A DNA stretch of 64,000 nt, taken from Staphylococcus sp. ACRSN. GTDB taxonomy: Bacteria; Bacillota; Bacilli; Staphylococcales; Staphylococcaceae. The position numbers and the translations under genes were made by a program. This document shows, in pieces, positions 44,679 through 53,699 of the stretch. Where the stretch lies: NCBI RefSeq assembly GCF_022346615.1, contig NZ_JAKRNS010000002.1, positions 248,001 to 312,000 on the forward strand, given 5' to 3'. A model generated the notes under the pieces. That model was not told the origin of the DNA. It ran no database searches and saw only the letters and a program-made list of their open reading frames with translations. Positions within the stretch are counted from its first letter, which is position 1. Each line of letters starts with the position of its first letter.

Positions 44679-45026
44679 ATGGAAAGTAAAGTATCCTATT
44701 TTATAACTTCTGAAAGGGCGTTAAGTCAATTAAAACACTGGCTAAAGTCGGTGCATGGCTTGTCTATTGAGGAATTTGTAGTGTTATATAAAGTTTATGA
44801 GGCTACAAAAATCAGTGGTAAGGAGTTACGAGATACATTACATTTTGAAATGTTATGGGACACAAGTAAAATTGATGTGATTATTAGAAAGATTTATAAG
44901 AAAGAATTATTATCAAAAGTACGTTCTGAGACAGATGAGCGTCAAGTATTCTATTATTATAATGAGCCGCAACATGAGGCATTACATGAGATCATTAAAG
45001 AAATTGAACATATCAATATTCCATAA
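44679..45026 (+). CDS. sarV: Staphylococcal accessory regulator SarV
   Basis: 115 aa. A single SarA-type winged helix: [80 protein letters not shown]. The wing SETDERQ matches the Sar family. In S. aureus SarV promotes autolysis genes and is repressed by SarA and MgrA. Its place right after moaA agrees with the S. aureus order I recall. GAGGAGGC precedes the ATG. Confidence 0.88.
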   Translation: MESKVSYFITSERALSQLKHWLKSVHGLSIEEFVVLYKVYEATKISGKELRDTLHFEMLWDTSKIDVIIRKIYKKELLSKVRSETDERQVFYYYNEPQHEALHEIIKEIEHINIP

Positions 45027-45100
45027 TAGGGATAATTGAAATGTATCACTTTAAATTAAAGTCATTCACTTTATATGCGGGATATATTGTGGATTAAAAT

Positions 45101-45143
45101 AAAAAACAGATTATGACAATGATAATGTCATAATCTGTTTTTT
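45101..45143. terminator. Bidirectional terminator between sarV and the MFS gene
   Basis: An 18-bp stem AAAAAACAGATTATGACA / TGTCATAATCTGTTTTTT with a 7-base loop and A/T runs on both strands. Confidence 0.92.
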
Positions 45144-45154
45144 TTTACATAAAA

Positions 45155-46369
45155 CTAAAAGGATTGCATCGCTTTAACTTTTCTTCCATGTACCAAGTAG
45201 TAAATGAATAATGTAATGGCTACAATCACAGCCATAATGCCATAAAGTTGAGCATAAGTTACGGACGATGTAGCAAAACCAAGTACATAAGGACCAAAAC
45301 CAAGACCTAAATCCAAACCAATAAAGTAAGTCGATGTAGCAATGCCGTATTTGGTTGGTGGTGATACTTTAATAGCAATGGCTTGCATACAAGATGAAAT
45401 ATTACCGTATCCAGCACCTAATAACAGTCCAGCTAAAATTAACATCCATCCACTATGAGTTAAACTAAGTACTAAGAATGTAAAGAATAAAAATATAAAT
45501 GCTGGATAAGCAATGACATTTTCACCTTTTTGGTCCATTAAACGACCCGCAATAGGTCTCGTAATTAGAGAGGCAATTGCATAAAATATAAAGAAATAAC
45601 TAGCCAGTGAAACTAAATTGATTTCTTTTGCGAAAAATTGTAGGAACGTCAATATAGATGAATAAGTTAAACCAGAAATCAACATAATAATAGCAACTGG
45701 TACTGCTTCTTTTGCAATATAATTACTAATGTTGAATTTTTTACGATTTGTACTAGATGTAGTGTTTGCGCTATCTTCTGGTGTGATTTCAAATTTTAAA
45801 TTAACAAAAAATGAAATTACAAAACTTACAATCCCACAGATTAAACAGATTAAAAATAATAATTTAATAGGAAAGCTGTTTATTAAAAGTAAACCGAAGA
45901 ATGGACCAATAGCAGCACCAATAACTAAACTTAAAGAGAATAGGCTGATACCTTCACTTTTTCTTTCAGAAGGTGTGACATAAGCGGCAATAGTACCTGT
46001 CGCAGTAGTTGTAATACCGGTAGCGATACCGTTAATTAATCTTGTGAACATTAAGAATGAAAGTGAGCCTTCTATAAAATAACAAAGCTGAGTAATAAGT
46101 AAAAACGCAAGCCCTATAAGTAAAATACGTTTAGGTCCTATTTTATTGACATATTTTCCTGTGGCAAAACGTCCTATAAGCGATCCAATGATAAATAACC
46201 CTGATACAAGACCAGCAACACTATCTGAAGCGTGATATTGTTCTTTAGTATAACTAGCCACAATAACGATAAGTAAATACATACATAAGTAGACTAAAAA
46301 GTTAGTAATAAAGTTGATATTAAAGCTTTTTGTCCAAATTGGTGTTTTTAAATTTGAACTATGAGACAT
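45155..46369 (-). CDS. MFS transporter, drug-efflux type
   Basis: 404 aa with twelve predicted helices. The motif-A loop appears as GRFATGKYVNKIGPKRILL and again as RPIAGRLMDQKGENVIAYP in the second half. Motif C is not obvious (GAAIGPFFGLLL). The substrate is unknown. It lies one base after the MarR gene in the same direction, a standard repressor-pump operon. TGGAGGAAT is ~7 bases ahead of the ATG. Confidence 0.84.
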   Translation of the reverse strand: MSHSSNLKTPIWTKSFNINFITNFLVYLCMYLLIVIVASYTKEQYHASDSVAGLVSGLFIIGSLIGRFATGKYVNKIGPKRILLIGLAFLLITQLCYFIEGSLSFLMFTRLINGIATGITTTATGTIAAYVTPSERKSEGISLFSLSLVIGAAIGPFFGLLLINSFPIKLLFLICLICGIVSFVISFFVNLKFEITPEDSANTTSSTNRKKFNISNYIAKEAVPVAIIMLISGLTYSSILTFLQFFAKEINLVSLASYFFIFYAIASLITRPIAGRLMDQKGENVIAYPAFIFLFFTFLVLSLTHSGWMLILAGLLLGAGYGNISSCMQAIAIKVSPPTKYGIATSTYFIGLDLGLGFGPYVLGFATSSVTYAQLYGIMAVIVAITLFIYYLVHGRKVKAMQSF

Positions 46370-46370
46370 T

Positions 46371-46805
46371 TTAAGATTCCTCCATTTTATTGATTTGTTC
46401 GTGAATGAGACGAATTGTATGATATGTTTCGGAAAGTTGTTCTAGTGAGATACCAGCGTCTTTGACAATTTCATCTTGAATACCTTCAATACGAGTATTC
46501 ATTTGTGAAAATAGTAATTCACCCTCATTTGATAAAGACAGTATCTTTTCTCGTTTATCCTGTCCTTGTTCGATAGTGAGCAAAGATTTTTCAGAGAGTG
46601 CTTTAAGGATTTTTCGTGTTGTTGGCTTTTCAATTGCTCGTCGTTTAGAAATTTGGACCAATGTTGTTGGTGTGTTTTGAGCTATATCTTTTAGTACAAG
46701 CCATTGTGCAGGAAAGAGTTCAAATTCATCAAATACAGGTTGAAATAATTTTATATAAGGTCTATATACCCCAGTTAATTGATTAAATAGTAATTTTGTA
46801 TCCAT
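46371..46805 (-). CDS. MarR-family repressor of the MFS operon
   Basis: 144 aa. The central winged helix is PAQWLVLKDIAQNTPTTLVQISKRRAIEKPTTRKILKALSEKSLLTIEQGQDKREKILSLSNEG, with the DKREK wing typical of MarR. The first gene of a two-gene operon with the MFS transporter. TAGGAGAGG is ~6 bases ahead. A perfect palindrome just upstream is the likely operator, implying autoregulation. Confidence 0.86.
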   Translation of the reverse strand: MDTKLLFNQLTGVYRPYIKLFQPVFDEFELFPAQWLVLKDIAQNTPTTLVQISKRRAIEKPTTRKILKALSEKSLLTIEQGQDKREKILSLSNEGELLFSQMNTRIEGIQDEIVKDAGISLEQLSETYHTIRLIHEQINKMEES

Positions 46806-46821
46806 AAGATCCTCTCCTAAT

Positions 46822-46838
46822 AGTTAGCTTAGCTAACT
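46822..46838. promoter_or_regulatory. Palindromic operator of the MarR/MFS operon
   Basis: AGTTAGC-TTA-GCTAACT is a perfect 7-3-7 palindrome lying between the probable -10 (minus-strand TATAAA near 46841) and the ribosome site. The size suits a MarR dimer. Binding is inferred. Confidence 0.72.
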
Positions 46839-47030
46839 TTTTATAACAAATAATATTGTATACCTATTTTTAAAATAAAGCAACACTCGATTATTCAATC
46901 TAGAAGAAGGGTAATTGATTAGAAATAAAGATTACGTGAAATTAAAGCATTGATTTATATTGTTCTGACGAGTAATGAAAGAGAGAATTTGTTAAAATTA
47001 ATAAGATATTAAAATGTAAGGGGATTGTTT

Positions 47031-47792
47031 ATGAGGGAATTGAAACTAGACCATATTATTCATTATATACAGCAACTTGATGACTTTAAATTTCCTGGAC
47101 ATATTTTAAAATTAAATCCAGGTGGCCAACACGATCGTTTAGGTACATTTAATCGATTAGCGTATCTCGATAATACATATATTGAGTTGTTAGATGTTTA
47201 TAAGCCGGAAGTTTTACAAAAAGTAATAAAAACTGAAGAAGGGCGTGTTGCATTCCCCTCAAAAATTGTGCAAGATGACTATAAACAAGGTTTGAAAACA
47301 ATCGCATTTAGTACATCTGATATTGATAAAGTGAAAGAAACGCTAGAAAAGAAGCACGTCGAAGTGATTGGACCAGTAAATATGCAACGAGAGAATAAAA
47401 AAGGGAATAAAACATCATGGAGGCTATTATATATTGCAGATCCTGATTATAGAGTGAAACCACCATTCTTTATTCAATGGGATGATCCAGATGAAGTTAG
47501 GAATAAAAAGATTGAACCCTTTAAGCAAAAGGAATTTTTAGTTAAATGGATGATTATTAATAGTACTGAGCGCACACATACTGTTGAAAAATGGCAAAAA
47601 TGGTTTGATATGACGATTGTAAATGAGACGAGTACGTATACCGATTTGAAATTGGACCAAGATGCCATTATTTATAGAATATGTGATGCTGATCATTCGG
47701 GATATAAAACGATACAATTAACAGATAAAAAGACAACTTCTTCGTATACGTTAATTATTAGAGGTGCTAATTATCAATTTGAAGCGAATTAA
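47031..47792 (+). CDS. VOC superfamily (glyoxalase-like) protein
   Basis: 253 aa. The N-terminal half is a glyoxalase-like domain (LKLDHIIHYIQQLDDF, PGGQHDRLGTFNRLAYLDNTYIELLDVY, LKTIAFSTSDIDKVKETLEKKHVEVIGP). The motif HDRLGTFN with a conserved His and the ELLDV Glu are candidate metal ligands. The C-terminal ~100 residues form a second, weaker domain. Substrate not known. AAGGGGA favours ATG 47031 over TTG 47025. It ends convergent with the next gene, overlapping it by four bases. Confidence 0.76.
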   Translation: MRELKLDHIIHYIQQLDDFKFPGHILKLNPGGQHDRLGTFNRLAYLDNTYIELLDVYKPEVLQKVIKTEEGRVAFPSKIVQDDYKQGLKTIAFSTSDIDKVKETLEKKHVEVIGPVNMQRENKKGNKTSWRLLYIADPDYRVKPPFFIQWDDPDEVRNKKIEPFKQKEFLVKWMIINSTERTHTVEKWQKWFDMTIVNETSTYTDLKLDQDAIIYRICDADHSGYKTIQLTDKKTTSSYTLIIRGANYQFEAN

Positions 47793-48040
47793 TAAATATA
47801 CATGTATACGCTATGTGCTATAAAGCAAATATGAATAAGTGATATGATTAATGTAATGAATGTTAGTAAGGTAATGTATTTATTAACTCTTAGCAACAAA
47901 AGAAAAATAGAAAGAACGAACGTTAAAAATGCTAATATAATTCTTAAACTTAAGAAAGAAACGGTTAGTGACTGAGTTACATCGTGAAAAATAAAAATAA
48001 TATTAATGATTAGCAATAAACTTAAAATAATAATACGCAT
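47789..48040 (-). CDS. Small hydrophobic membrane protein (83 aa)
   Basis: Almost entirely hydrophobic, with three helices (about 2-20, 28-49, 55-78) and one short basic loop (RVNKY). No family recognised. AAGAGGTA is ~7 bases ahead of the ATG, which supports it as real. Its stop overlaps the end of the VOC gene on the other strand. Confidence 0.62.
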   Translation of the reverse strand: MRIIILSLLLIINIIFIFHDVTQSLTVSFLSLRIILAFLTFVLSIFLLLLRVNKYITLLTFITLIISLIHICFIAHSVYMYIY

Positions 48041-48162
48041 AGTTTATACCTCTTTTTTAATTTTTAATATAGTATAGCAAATGAATGGTAAATATGTGAA
48101 AGAATGTTTGAAGCAATGTATAATACTTAATGTACTGTAATGATAAAGGAGACATCAGTTTT

Positions 48163-49413
48163 ATGGAAAAGATGAATATCACAAATCAAGAACATGATGC
48201 ATTTGTAAAATCGCATCCCCAAGGTGATTTATTACAATTGACAAAATGGGCAGAAACAAAACGACTAACGGGTTGGTATTCAAAACGAGTCGCAGTTGGG
48301 GAAGCTGGACAAATCGTTGGAGTAGCACAACTTTTATTTAAGAAAGTGCCTAAACTACCTTATACTTTATGTTATATTTCTAGAGGTTTTGTAACAGATT
48401 ACAGCAATAAACTTGCTTTAGAATCACTTCTAGAATACACGATGCAAATTGCAAAAGAAGAAAAGGCTTATGCCATAAAAATTGATCCAGATGTTGAAGT
48501 TGAACATGGAACAGATGCATTAACAAATTTAAAAGCGTTAGGTTTTAAACATAAAGGATTCAAAGAAGGTTTATCAAAAGATTATATACAACCACGAATG
48601 ACGATGATTACACCGATTGATAAAACTGATGAAGAATTGATTCAAAGTTTTGAAAGAAGAAATCGTTCTAAAGTAAGATTAGCACTTAAACGTGGGACTA
48701 CAGTAGAACGATCAAATCGTGAAGGATTAAAAACATTCAGTAATTTAATGAAAATTACTGGTGAACGCGATGGGTTTTTAACACGTGATATCAGTTACTT
48801 TGAAAATATCTATGATGCTTTACATCCTGATGGTGATGCTGAATTATTTCTTGTGAAATTGGAACCCAAACCAGTATTAAAAGATTTACGTAAAGATTTA
48901 GCAGATTTAGAAGCTGAGAAGTTAAAATTAGCAGAAAAGAAACAAGATAAGAAAACATTAAATAAAATCAACGATGTTGAAAATAAAATGACAAAAACGA
49001 ATGAATTAATTGAAGAAATGGAAGCTTTAGAAGCGAAGCATCCAGATGGTATATACTTATCAGGTGCATTACTTATGTTTGCTGGTAAGAAATCATATTA
49101 CTTATATGGTGCATCTTCAAATGATTACAGAGATTTTTTACCAAATCACCATATGCAATTTTCTATGATGCAATATGCTAGAGAACACGGTGCAACAACA
49201 TATGATTTTGGTGGAACAGACAATAATCCGGATAAAGATTCATCACATTATGGTTTATGGACTTTTAAAAAGGTATGGGGAACATACTTAAGTGAAAAAG
49301 TTGGTGAATTTGATTATGTGCTAAACAAGCCATTGTATCAAGTGATTGAAAATGTAAAACCGAAGTTAACAAAAGCTAAAATTAATATATCTAGAAAACT
49401 AAAAAGAAAATAG
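48163..49413 (+). CDS. fmhB: FmhB/FemX: lipid II glycyltransferase
   Basis: 416 aa FemABX family member (GNAT-like double domain). Recognised by KMNITNQEHDAFVKSHPQGDLLQLTKWAETK at the start. It has the ~60-residue coiled-coil insertion (LEAEKLKLAEKKQDKKTLNKINDVENKMTKTNELIEEMEAL) and the C-terminal ATTYDFGGTDNNPDKDSSHYGLWTFKKVWGT. FmhB adds the first glycine of the pentaglycine bridge to lipid II from Gly-tRNA and is essential in S. aureus. AAGGAGAC supports ATG 48163, not the in-frame upstream codon at 48130. Confidence 0.92.
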   Translation: MEKMNITNQEHDAFVKSHPQGDLLQLTKWAETKRLTGWYSKRVAVGEAGQIVGVAQLLFKKVPKLPYTLCYISRGFVTDYSNKLALESLLEYTMQIAKEEKAYAIKIDPDVEVEHGTDALTNLKALGFKHKGFKEGLSKDYIQPRMTMITPIDKTDEELIQSFERRNRSKVRLALKRGTTVERSNREGLKTFSNLMKITGERDGFLTRDISYFENIYDALHPDGDAELFLVKLEPKPVLKDLRKDLADLEAEKLKLAEKKQDKKTLNKINDVENKMTKTNELIEEMEALEAKHPDGIYLSGALLMFAGKKSYYLYGASSNDYRDFLPNHHMQFSMMQYAREHGATTYDFGGTDNNPDKDSSHYGLWTFKKVWGTYLSEKVGEFDYVLNKPLYQVIENVKPKLTKAKINISRKLKRK

Positions 49414-49434
49414 TAAAGAAAATATCTAGTCATT

Positions 49435-49530
49435 ATCCCTGACGTGTTAAATTCAAGTTTATTATTAGCATGGTGAAATTACATGCTAAATTTGAGTTTA
49501 ACTGTAACGTTAGGGATTTTTAATTTTTCT
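49435..49530 (+). terminator. Long nested hairpin terminator after fmhB
   Basis: Three stacked stems: outer ATCCCT (49435-49440) / AGGGAT (49512-49517), a middle ~16-position pairing GTTAAATTCAAG... with ...TTTGAGTTTAAC, and an inner AGCATG/CATGCT. A T-rich tract follows. It is much longer than a normal terminator. Confidence 0.7.
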
Positions 49531-49662
49531 TAATCATTTAATAAAAGCAAATGAATTTGACACTAATAATCATAATTATAAAATAATTCAATAAAGCTAT
49601 ATTGTACAATTTGAAATTGTGGTAAATTGATGTTGTTAGGGAAATTGAGAGGAGATATGGGA

Positions 49663-52600
49663 ATGATAAAGAGAATGCTACAATTCTCGTTAGGGAATAA
49701 ATTTGCAATTTTTTTAATGGTATTATTAGTTATATTAGGTGGAATATACTCAAGTTTTAAAATGAAATTAGAATTACTGCCAGACGTTGAAACACCAATG
49801 ATAACTGTTCAAACAACGATGCCTGGTGCTACACCGAACACTACAAAAACTGAGATAAGTGATAAAATTGATGAGCAAATTCGATCAATGGCCGATGTTA
49901 AAAATGTAAGTGCTCAGTCAATTCAAAATGCATCAATAGTGTCTGTAGAGTATAGAGAAGGCACAAATTTAGACAACGCAGAAAATAAGCTGAAAAAAGA
50001 ATTAGATAAAATTAAATTTAGTGAAAATATTGAAGAACCAGAATTGAAGCGTAGTACTATGAACGCTTTTCCAATCGTTGCATATTCATTTACATCAAAT
50101 AATGACGATTTAAAAAAGACAACTCAAAAATTAGAAAAACAATTATTGCCAAAGTTACAGACAATCGATGGTGTGCAAAACGCACAACTCAATGGACAAA
50201 CTTCACGTGAAGTTTCTATACAATTTAAACAAAAGGCATTAGAAAAAAATGGTTTAACTGTAGATAGCGCACAGCAATACATAAAAAATGCTACAAGTGA
50301 AACACCATTGGGATTATTCCAGTTTAATAATAAAGAAAAATCAGTAGTGATTGATGGTCAATTTAGTTCTGTAGAGGGCCTACGTAATTTGGAAATTCCC
50401 TTATCCGCATCAGGGACATCGTCAGCTGGAAACAGTGGTCAACAAGGGACAACATCACAACAATCAGAAAATGAAGGAAGTGGAATGTCTAGCACTTCTG
50501 GAATGAAACAAACGAGTCAAATGTCATCTGTTAAGTTGGCTGATGTTGCTAATGTAACAATTGGAGACGAAAGAAAATCTATTTCAAAAACGAATGGTAA
50601 TGATGCAATCAATGTACAAATCATCAAAGCACAGGATGCGAACACTGTACAAGTTGCCAAAGATACAAAAAGAGAAATAGATCAATTTGTTAAAGAAAAT
50701 CCAGATTTAAAAGATACCAAAGTTATGGATACGGCTAAACCAATTGAAGACGCTATAAATACAATGATAGAAAAAGCAATATTGGGTACAATTTTTGCGA
50801 TTATTATTATTTTACTGTTTTTAAAAAATATTAGAACAACGGCAATTTCTATTGTGTCTATCCCAATGTCGATATTAATAGCTATGATTGCGCTAAAGCT
50901 TTGTGATGTTTCATTAAATATATTAACATTAGGTGCATTAACGGTCGCAATAGGACGTGTGATTGACGATTCGATTGTAGTAGTGGAAAACATCTATCGA
51001 AGACTATCAGATAGAGGAGAAACACTTAGGGGTGATAATTTAATTATTGACGCTACTAAAGAAGTGTTTAAACCAATTATGTCATCTACGATTGTTACAA
51101 TAATCGTCTTTTTACCACTGGCATTTGTATCAGGCTCAGTAGGACAAATGTTTAGACCATTTGCATTAGCAATTGCATTTAGTTTGCTTGCATCTTTATT
51201 AGTTTCTATAACAATTGTACCAGCGTTAAGTGCTAGTTTATTTAAAAATGGAATAAAGCAACAGAAAGCAGAAAAATTAGGCTTTATAAGTAAACAATAT
51301 AAAAAAATATTACATTGGTCACTTAATCATAAATGGATTGTGTTGATACTAAGTACATTGTTACTTGTCTTAAGTATTGGACTTGGTGCTGCTAAATTAG
51401 GCACAAGTTTTATTTCTACAGGTGAAGATAAATACATGGCATTAACATATACACCGAAACCAGGAGAGACAAAGCAAAGTGTTTTAAGGCATGCAGAAAA
51501 AGTACAAGACTATTTAAATAAAAAAGATAAAGTCAGAACTGTACAATATTCTGTAGGTGGAGAAACCCCGACAGATCCAACAGGAAGTTCAAATAGTTTA
51601 GCTTTAATGGTTGAATATGATTCGAATACTCCGAATTTCGATAAAGAACCGGATAAAGTATTGAAACATATTAAGCATTATCACCATCCAGGCGAATGGT
51701 CTAATCAAGACATGGGCACGGGTGGATCAAATAATAAATTAGAAATCACAGTAACAGGCCCATCACTAGAAGCGATTAAAGGAACTGTTAAATCCATTGA
51801 ACACGAAATGGAACATACAAAAGGTCTAGCGAATGTGAAATCAGATTTAACTGAAACATATGAACAATACAATGTAAAAGTTAATCAAAATAAAGCGAGT
51901 GATAATGGCTTATCAGCATCACAAGTTGCGATGACATTAAGTCAAAACACACCAGAACAGTCCGTTACTAAGGTTAAAGAAGACGGTAAATCAATCGATG
52001 TGAAAGTGAAAAAAGAAAAAGAAACACATTGGACAAAAGAAAAATTAGAAAATACAAAATTACAAGCACCTACAGGAAAATCAATTCGCTTAAGTGACAT
52101 TGCAAAATTAGAAAAATCATCCACACCGAATAAAATAGAAACCAAAGCAGGGGACTATACCACAAAAGTTTCTGCTAAAGTCACACAAAATGATGTTGGT
52201 TCTGTATCGAAAAATGTACTTACTAAAGTAGATAAACTAGACAAACCACATAATGTGAAGGCAAGCGTTGGTGGTGCAAATGAAGATATTTCTAATGCAA
52301 TTGTACAACTTTCTGTTGCCATGTTAGCGGCGATTATTATTGTTTATTTAGTACTTGTATTAACATTTAAAGGTGGTTTAGCTCCATTTGCAATACTATT
52401 TTCATTACCTTACACGATTATTGGTGTTGTGATCGCACTTGTTATTTCGGGAGAAACAATATCTGTACCGAGTATGATAGGTATGTTAATGTTAATCGGT
52501 ATTGTAGTGACCAATGCAATCGTACTCATTGATAGAGTTATTAATAAAGAGAAACAAGGATTAGATATGCAATCTGCTTTACAAGAAGCAGGGGTGACAC

Positions 52601-52827
52601 GTATAAGACCGATATTGATGACTGCTCTAGCAACAATAGCAGCACTTTTACCTATGTTATTTGGGGAAAATAGTTCCATTTTAATTTCAAAAGCTATGGC
52701 TGCAACGGTAATTGGCGGGCTTATATCATCAACAATATTGACATTAATCGTGGTTCCAGTAATTTATGAAGTATTATTCACATTGAAAAGTAAGTTGTTT
52801 AAACGTAAAAATAAAACATCAAAATAA
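49663..52827 (+). CDS. RND-family transporter (AcrB/HAE1-like)
   Basis: 1054 aa with two symmetrical halves, each with one N-terminal helix, a large extracytoplasmic loop and five further helices. RND marks: AVTLEVEGVDTVVT-type region replaced by KLELLPDVETPMITVQTTMPGATPN; GRVIDDSIVVVENIYRRLSD (the proton-relay helix with paired Asp); and the second-half VVTNAIVLIDRVINKE. A Gly/Ser/Thr/Gln-rich low-complexity insert sits at about residues 249-285. Gram-positives lack an outer membrane, so the role is unlike AcrB; substrate unknown. AGGAG is 8 bases from ATG 49663 and only 2 from ATG 49657. Confidence 0.86.
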   Translation: MIKRMLQFSLGNKFAIFLMVLLVILGGIYSSFKMKLELLPDVETPMITVQTTMPGATPNTTKTEISDKIDEQIRSMADVKNVSAQSIQNASIVSVEYREGTNLDNAENKLKKELDKIKFSENIEEPELKRSTMNAFPIVAYSFTSNNDDLKKTTQKLEKQLLPKLQTIDGVQNAQLNGQTSREVSIQFKQKALEKNGLTVDSAQQYIKNATSETPLGLFQFNNKEKSVVIDGQFSSVEGLRNLEIPLSASGTSSAGNSGQQGTTSQQSENEGSGMSSTSGMKQTSQMSSVKLADVANVTIGDERKSISKTNGNDAINVQIIKAQDANTVQVAKDTKREIDQFVKENPDLKDTKVMDTAKPIEDAINTMIEKAILGTIFAIIIILLFLKNIRTTAISIVSIPMSILIAMIALKLCDVSLNILTLGALTVAIGRVIDDSIVVVENIYRRLSDRGETLRGDNLIIDATKEVFKPIMSSTIVTIIVFLPLAFVSGSVGQMFRPFALAIAFSLLASLLVSITIVPALSASLFKNGIKQQKAEKLGFISKQYKKILHWSLNHKWIVLILSTLLLVLSIGLGAAKLGTSFISTGEDKYMALTYTPKPGETKQSVLRHAEKVQDYLNKKDKVRTVQYSVGGETPTDPTGSSNSLALMVEYDSNTPNFDKEPDKVLKHIKHYHHPGEWSNQDMGTGGSNNKLEITVTGPSLEAIKGTVKSIEHEMEHTKGLANVKSDLTETYEQYNVKVNQNKASDNGLSASQVAMTLSQNTPEQSVTKVKEDGKSIDVKVKKEKETHWTKEKLENTKLQAPTGKSIRLSDIAKLEKSSTPNKIETKAGDYTTKVSAKVTQNDVGSVSKNVLTKVDKLDKPHNVKASVGGANEDISNAIVQLSVAMLAAIIIVYLVLVLTFKGGLAPFAILFSLPYTIIGVVIALVISGETISVPSMIGMLMLIGIVVTNAIVLIDRVINKEKQGLDMQSALQEAGVTRIRPILMTALATIAALLPMLFGENSSILISKAMAATVIGGLISSTILTLIVVPVIYEVLFTLKSKLFKRKNKTSK

Positions 52828-52846
52828 AACATCAAAATAAAATATA
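52814..52846 (+). repeat. 14-bp tandem duplication at the RND gene stop
   Basis: ATAAAACATCAAA is repeated twice head-to-tail across the stop codon, followed by a third partial ATAAAAT. Looks like a slippage duplication just after the reading frame. Confidence 0.7.
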
Positions 52847-52890
52847 ATTATAAAAAATAAGTCTGGGGAAATATAAATCCTAGAAAAACA

Positions 52891-52956
52891 ACCAGTAAAT
52901 GAGCTTTTAAATGTCTACTTTGAAGGGATTATATCACTCATTTACTGGTCTTTTAT
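52891..52956 (+). terminator. Terminator after the RND gene
   Basis: A 13-bp stem ACCAGTAAATGAG / CTCATTTACTGGT with a long 33-base loop, then CTTTTATTT. Confidence 0.75.
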
Positions 52957-53109
52957 TTATTGTTTGATTGTTTGCTTAGGATACTTTTTAGCCTTAGTCT
53001 TCGACTGACATTACTTCCTTAGAAAGTATCGTCAAATTATTTCGCAAATGTATGTGTTTTTACATTAAAATAATACGAAACGCACTTACTTTCTCTATAT
53101 TAATAAAGT

Positions 53110-53297
53110 TATTGTACCGATTCTGTACGTATTACATTAGGGGGAGAATAGTAAGAGTGAGGGACTACAGGATCGAGCCATACTCCAGGGGAAACATGTA
53201 CGGTCAAAATCGTAAAATTTTAAATATAAAAAGAGAGCAAATCTATTACGGATTTGCTCTCTTATTTTTGAGAATGGCAATTTATATCCAGTCTCAT
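53110..53297 (+). ncRNA. Conserved intergenic stem-loop element, copy B (possible small RNA)
   Basis: In the ~490-base gap after the RND gene. It has ACATGTACGGTCAAAATCG, then a hairpin AAGAGAGCAAATC-TATTACG-GATTTGCTCTCTT (53231-53263), then ATTTTTGAGAATGGCAATTTATATCCAGTCTC. It shares the flanks, but not the stem letters, with copy A at 13.2-13.4 kb. The changed stem with kept pairing is what an RNA under structural selection shows. TACATT near 53132 could be a -10. A 96-codon frame runs through the whole element but has no ribosome site and is rejected. Confidence 0.5.
53231..53269 (+). terminator. Hairpin terminator inside element copy B
   Basis: A perfect 13-bp stem with a 7-base loop followed by ATTTTTG. 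Reads better on the plus strand, but the AAAAA on the left also allows minus-strand use by the next gene. Confidence 0.75.
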
Positions 53298-53316
53298 TTT
53301 ATAAATCATGTAAGTA

Positions 53317-53634
53317 CTAATAAAGTACAAGAGTTAAGATAATATAAATAATCAATAGACCTACGCTAATCATATTTAATATTTGTACTGCTTTTTTATC
53401 TTGTTTGATATGTTTAAACGCTGTGATTTCAACATTACCAACAATTAGTAAGAGTATAATAAATACCCACCAGTTTACAGCTGGGAAAGATAATGTTGTG
53501 ATAGCAACTACAAATAATAATAAGAGAGCCATAATTATACGCAATATACGTGTAATTATCGTATCCATTTTAAAAATACTTATGTAACTAACTATTAAAT
53601 ATAGTACGGGTAAAAATATTAGATAGAGTTGCAT
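53317..53634 (-). CDS. Small membrane protein, hypothetical (105 aa)
   Basis: Four hydrophobic helices (about 2-22, 29-49, 53-70, 85-104) with basic short loops (KMDTIITR, KHIKQDKKA). No family recognised. AAAGGATG is ~8 bases ahead of the ATG. The stem-loop element copy B lies just past its stop and could act as its terminator on the minus strand. Confidence 0.65.
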   Translation of the reverse strand: MQLYLIFLPVLYLIVSYISIFKMDTIITRILRIIMALLLLFVVAITTLSFPAVNWWVFIILLLIVGNVEITAFKHIKQDKKAVQILNMISVGLLIIYIILTLVLY

Positions 53635-53699
53635 TAAAGAACATCCTTTCTATAATTCGCTCTTAATCTTAGCATGTAAAAAATAGATTTACTAGGATA

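Noticed and set aside
45101..45143. Fur-box-like sequence (ATGACAATGATAATGTCAT)
   Set aside because: It is the stem-loop of a bidirectional terminator between convergent genes, so the resemblance is fortuitous.
50407..50520. Low-complexity Ser/Gly/Gln/Thr insert in the RND gene, first taken for a gene fusion point
   Set aside because: The reading frame and RND domain order continue unbroken on both sides, so it is a flexible loop insert.
53052..53342. 96-codon plus-strand frame across element copy B
   Set aside because: No ribosome site, odd composition, and it runs through a perfect terminator hairpin and into the convergent gene.
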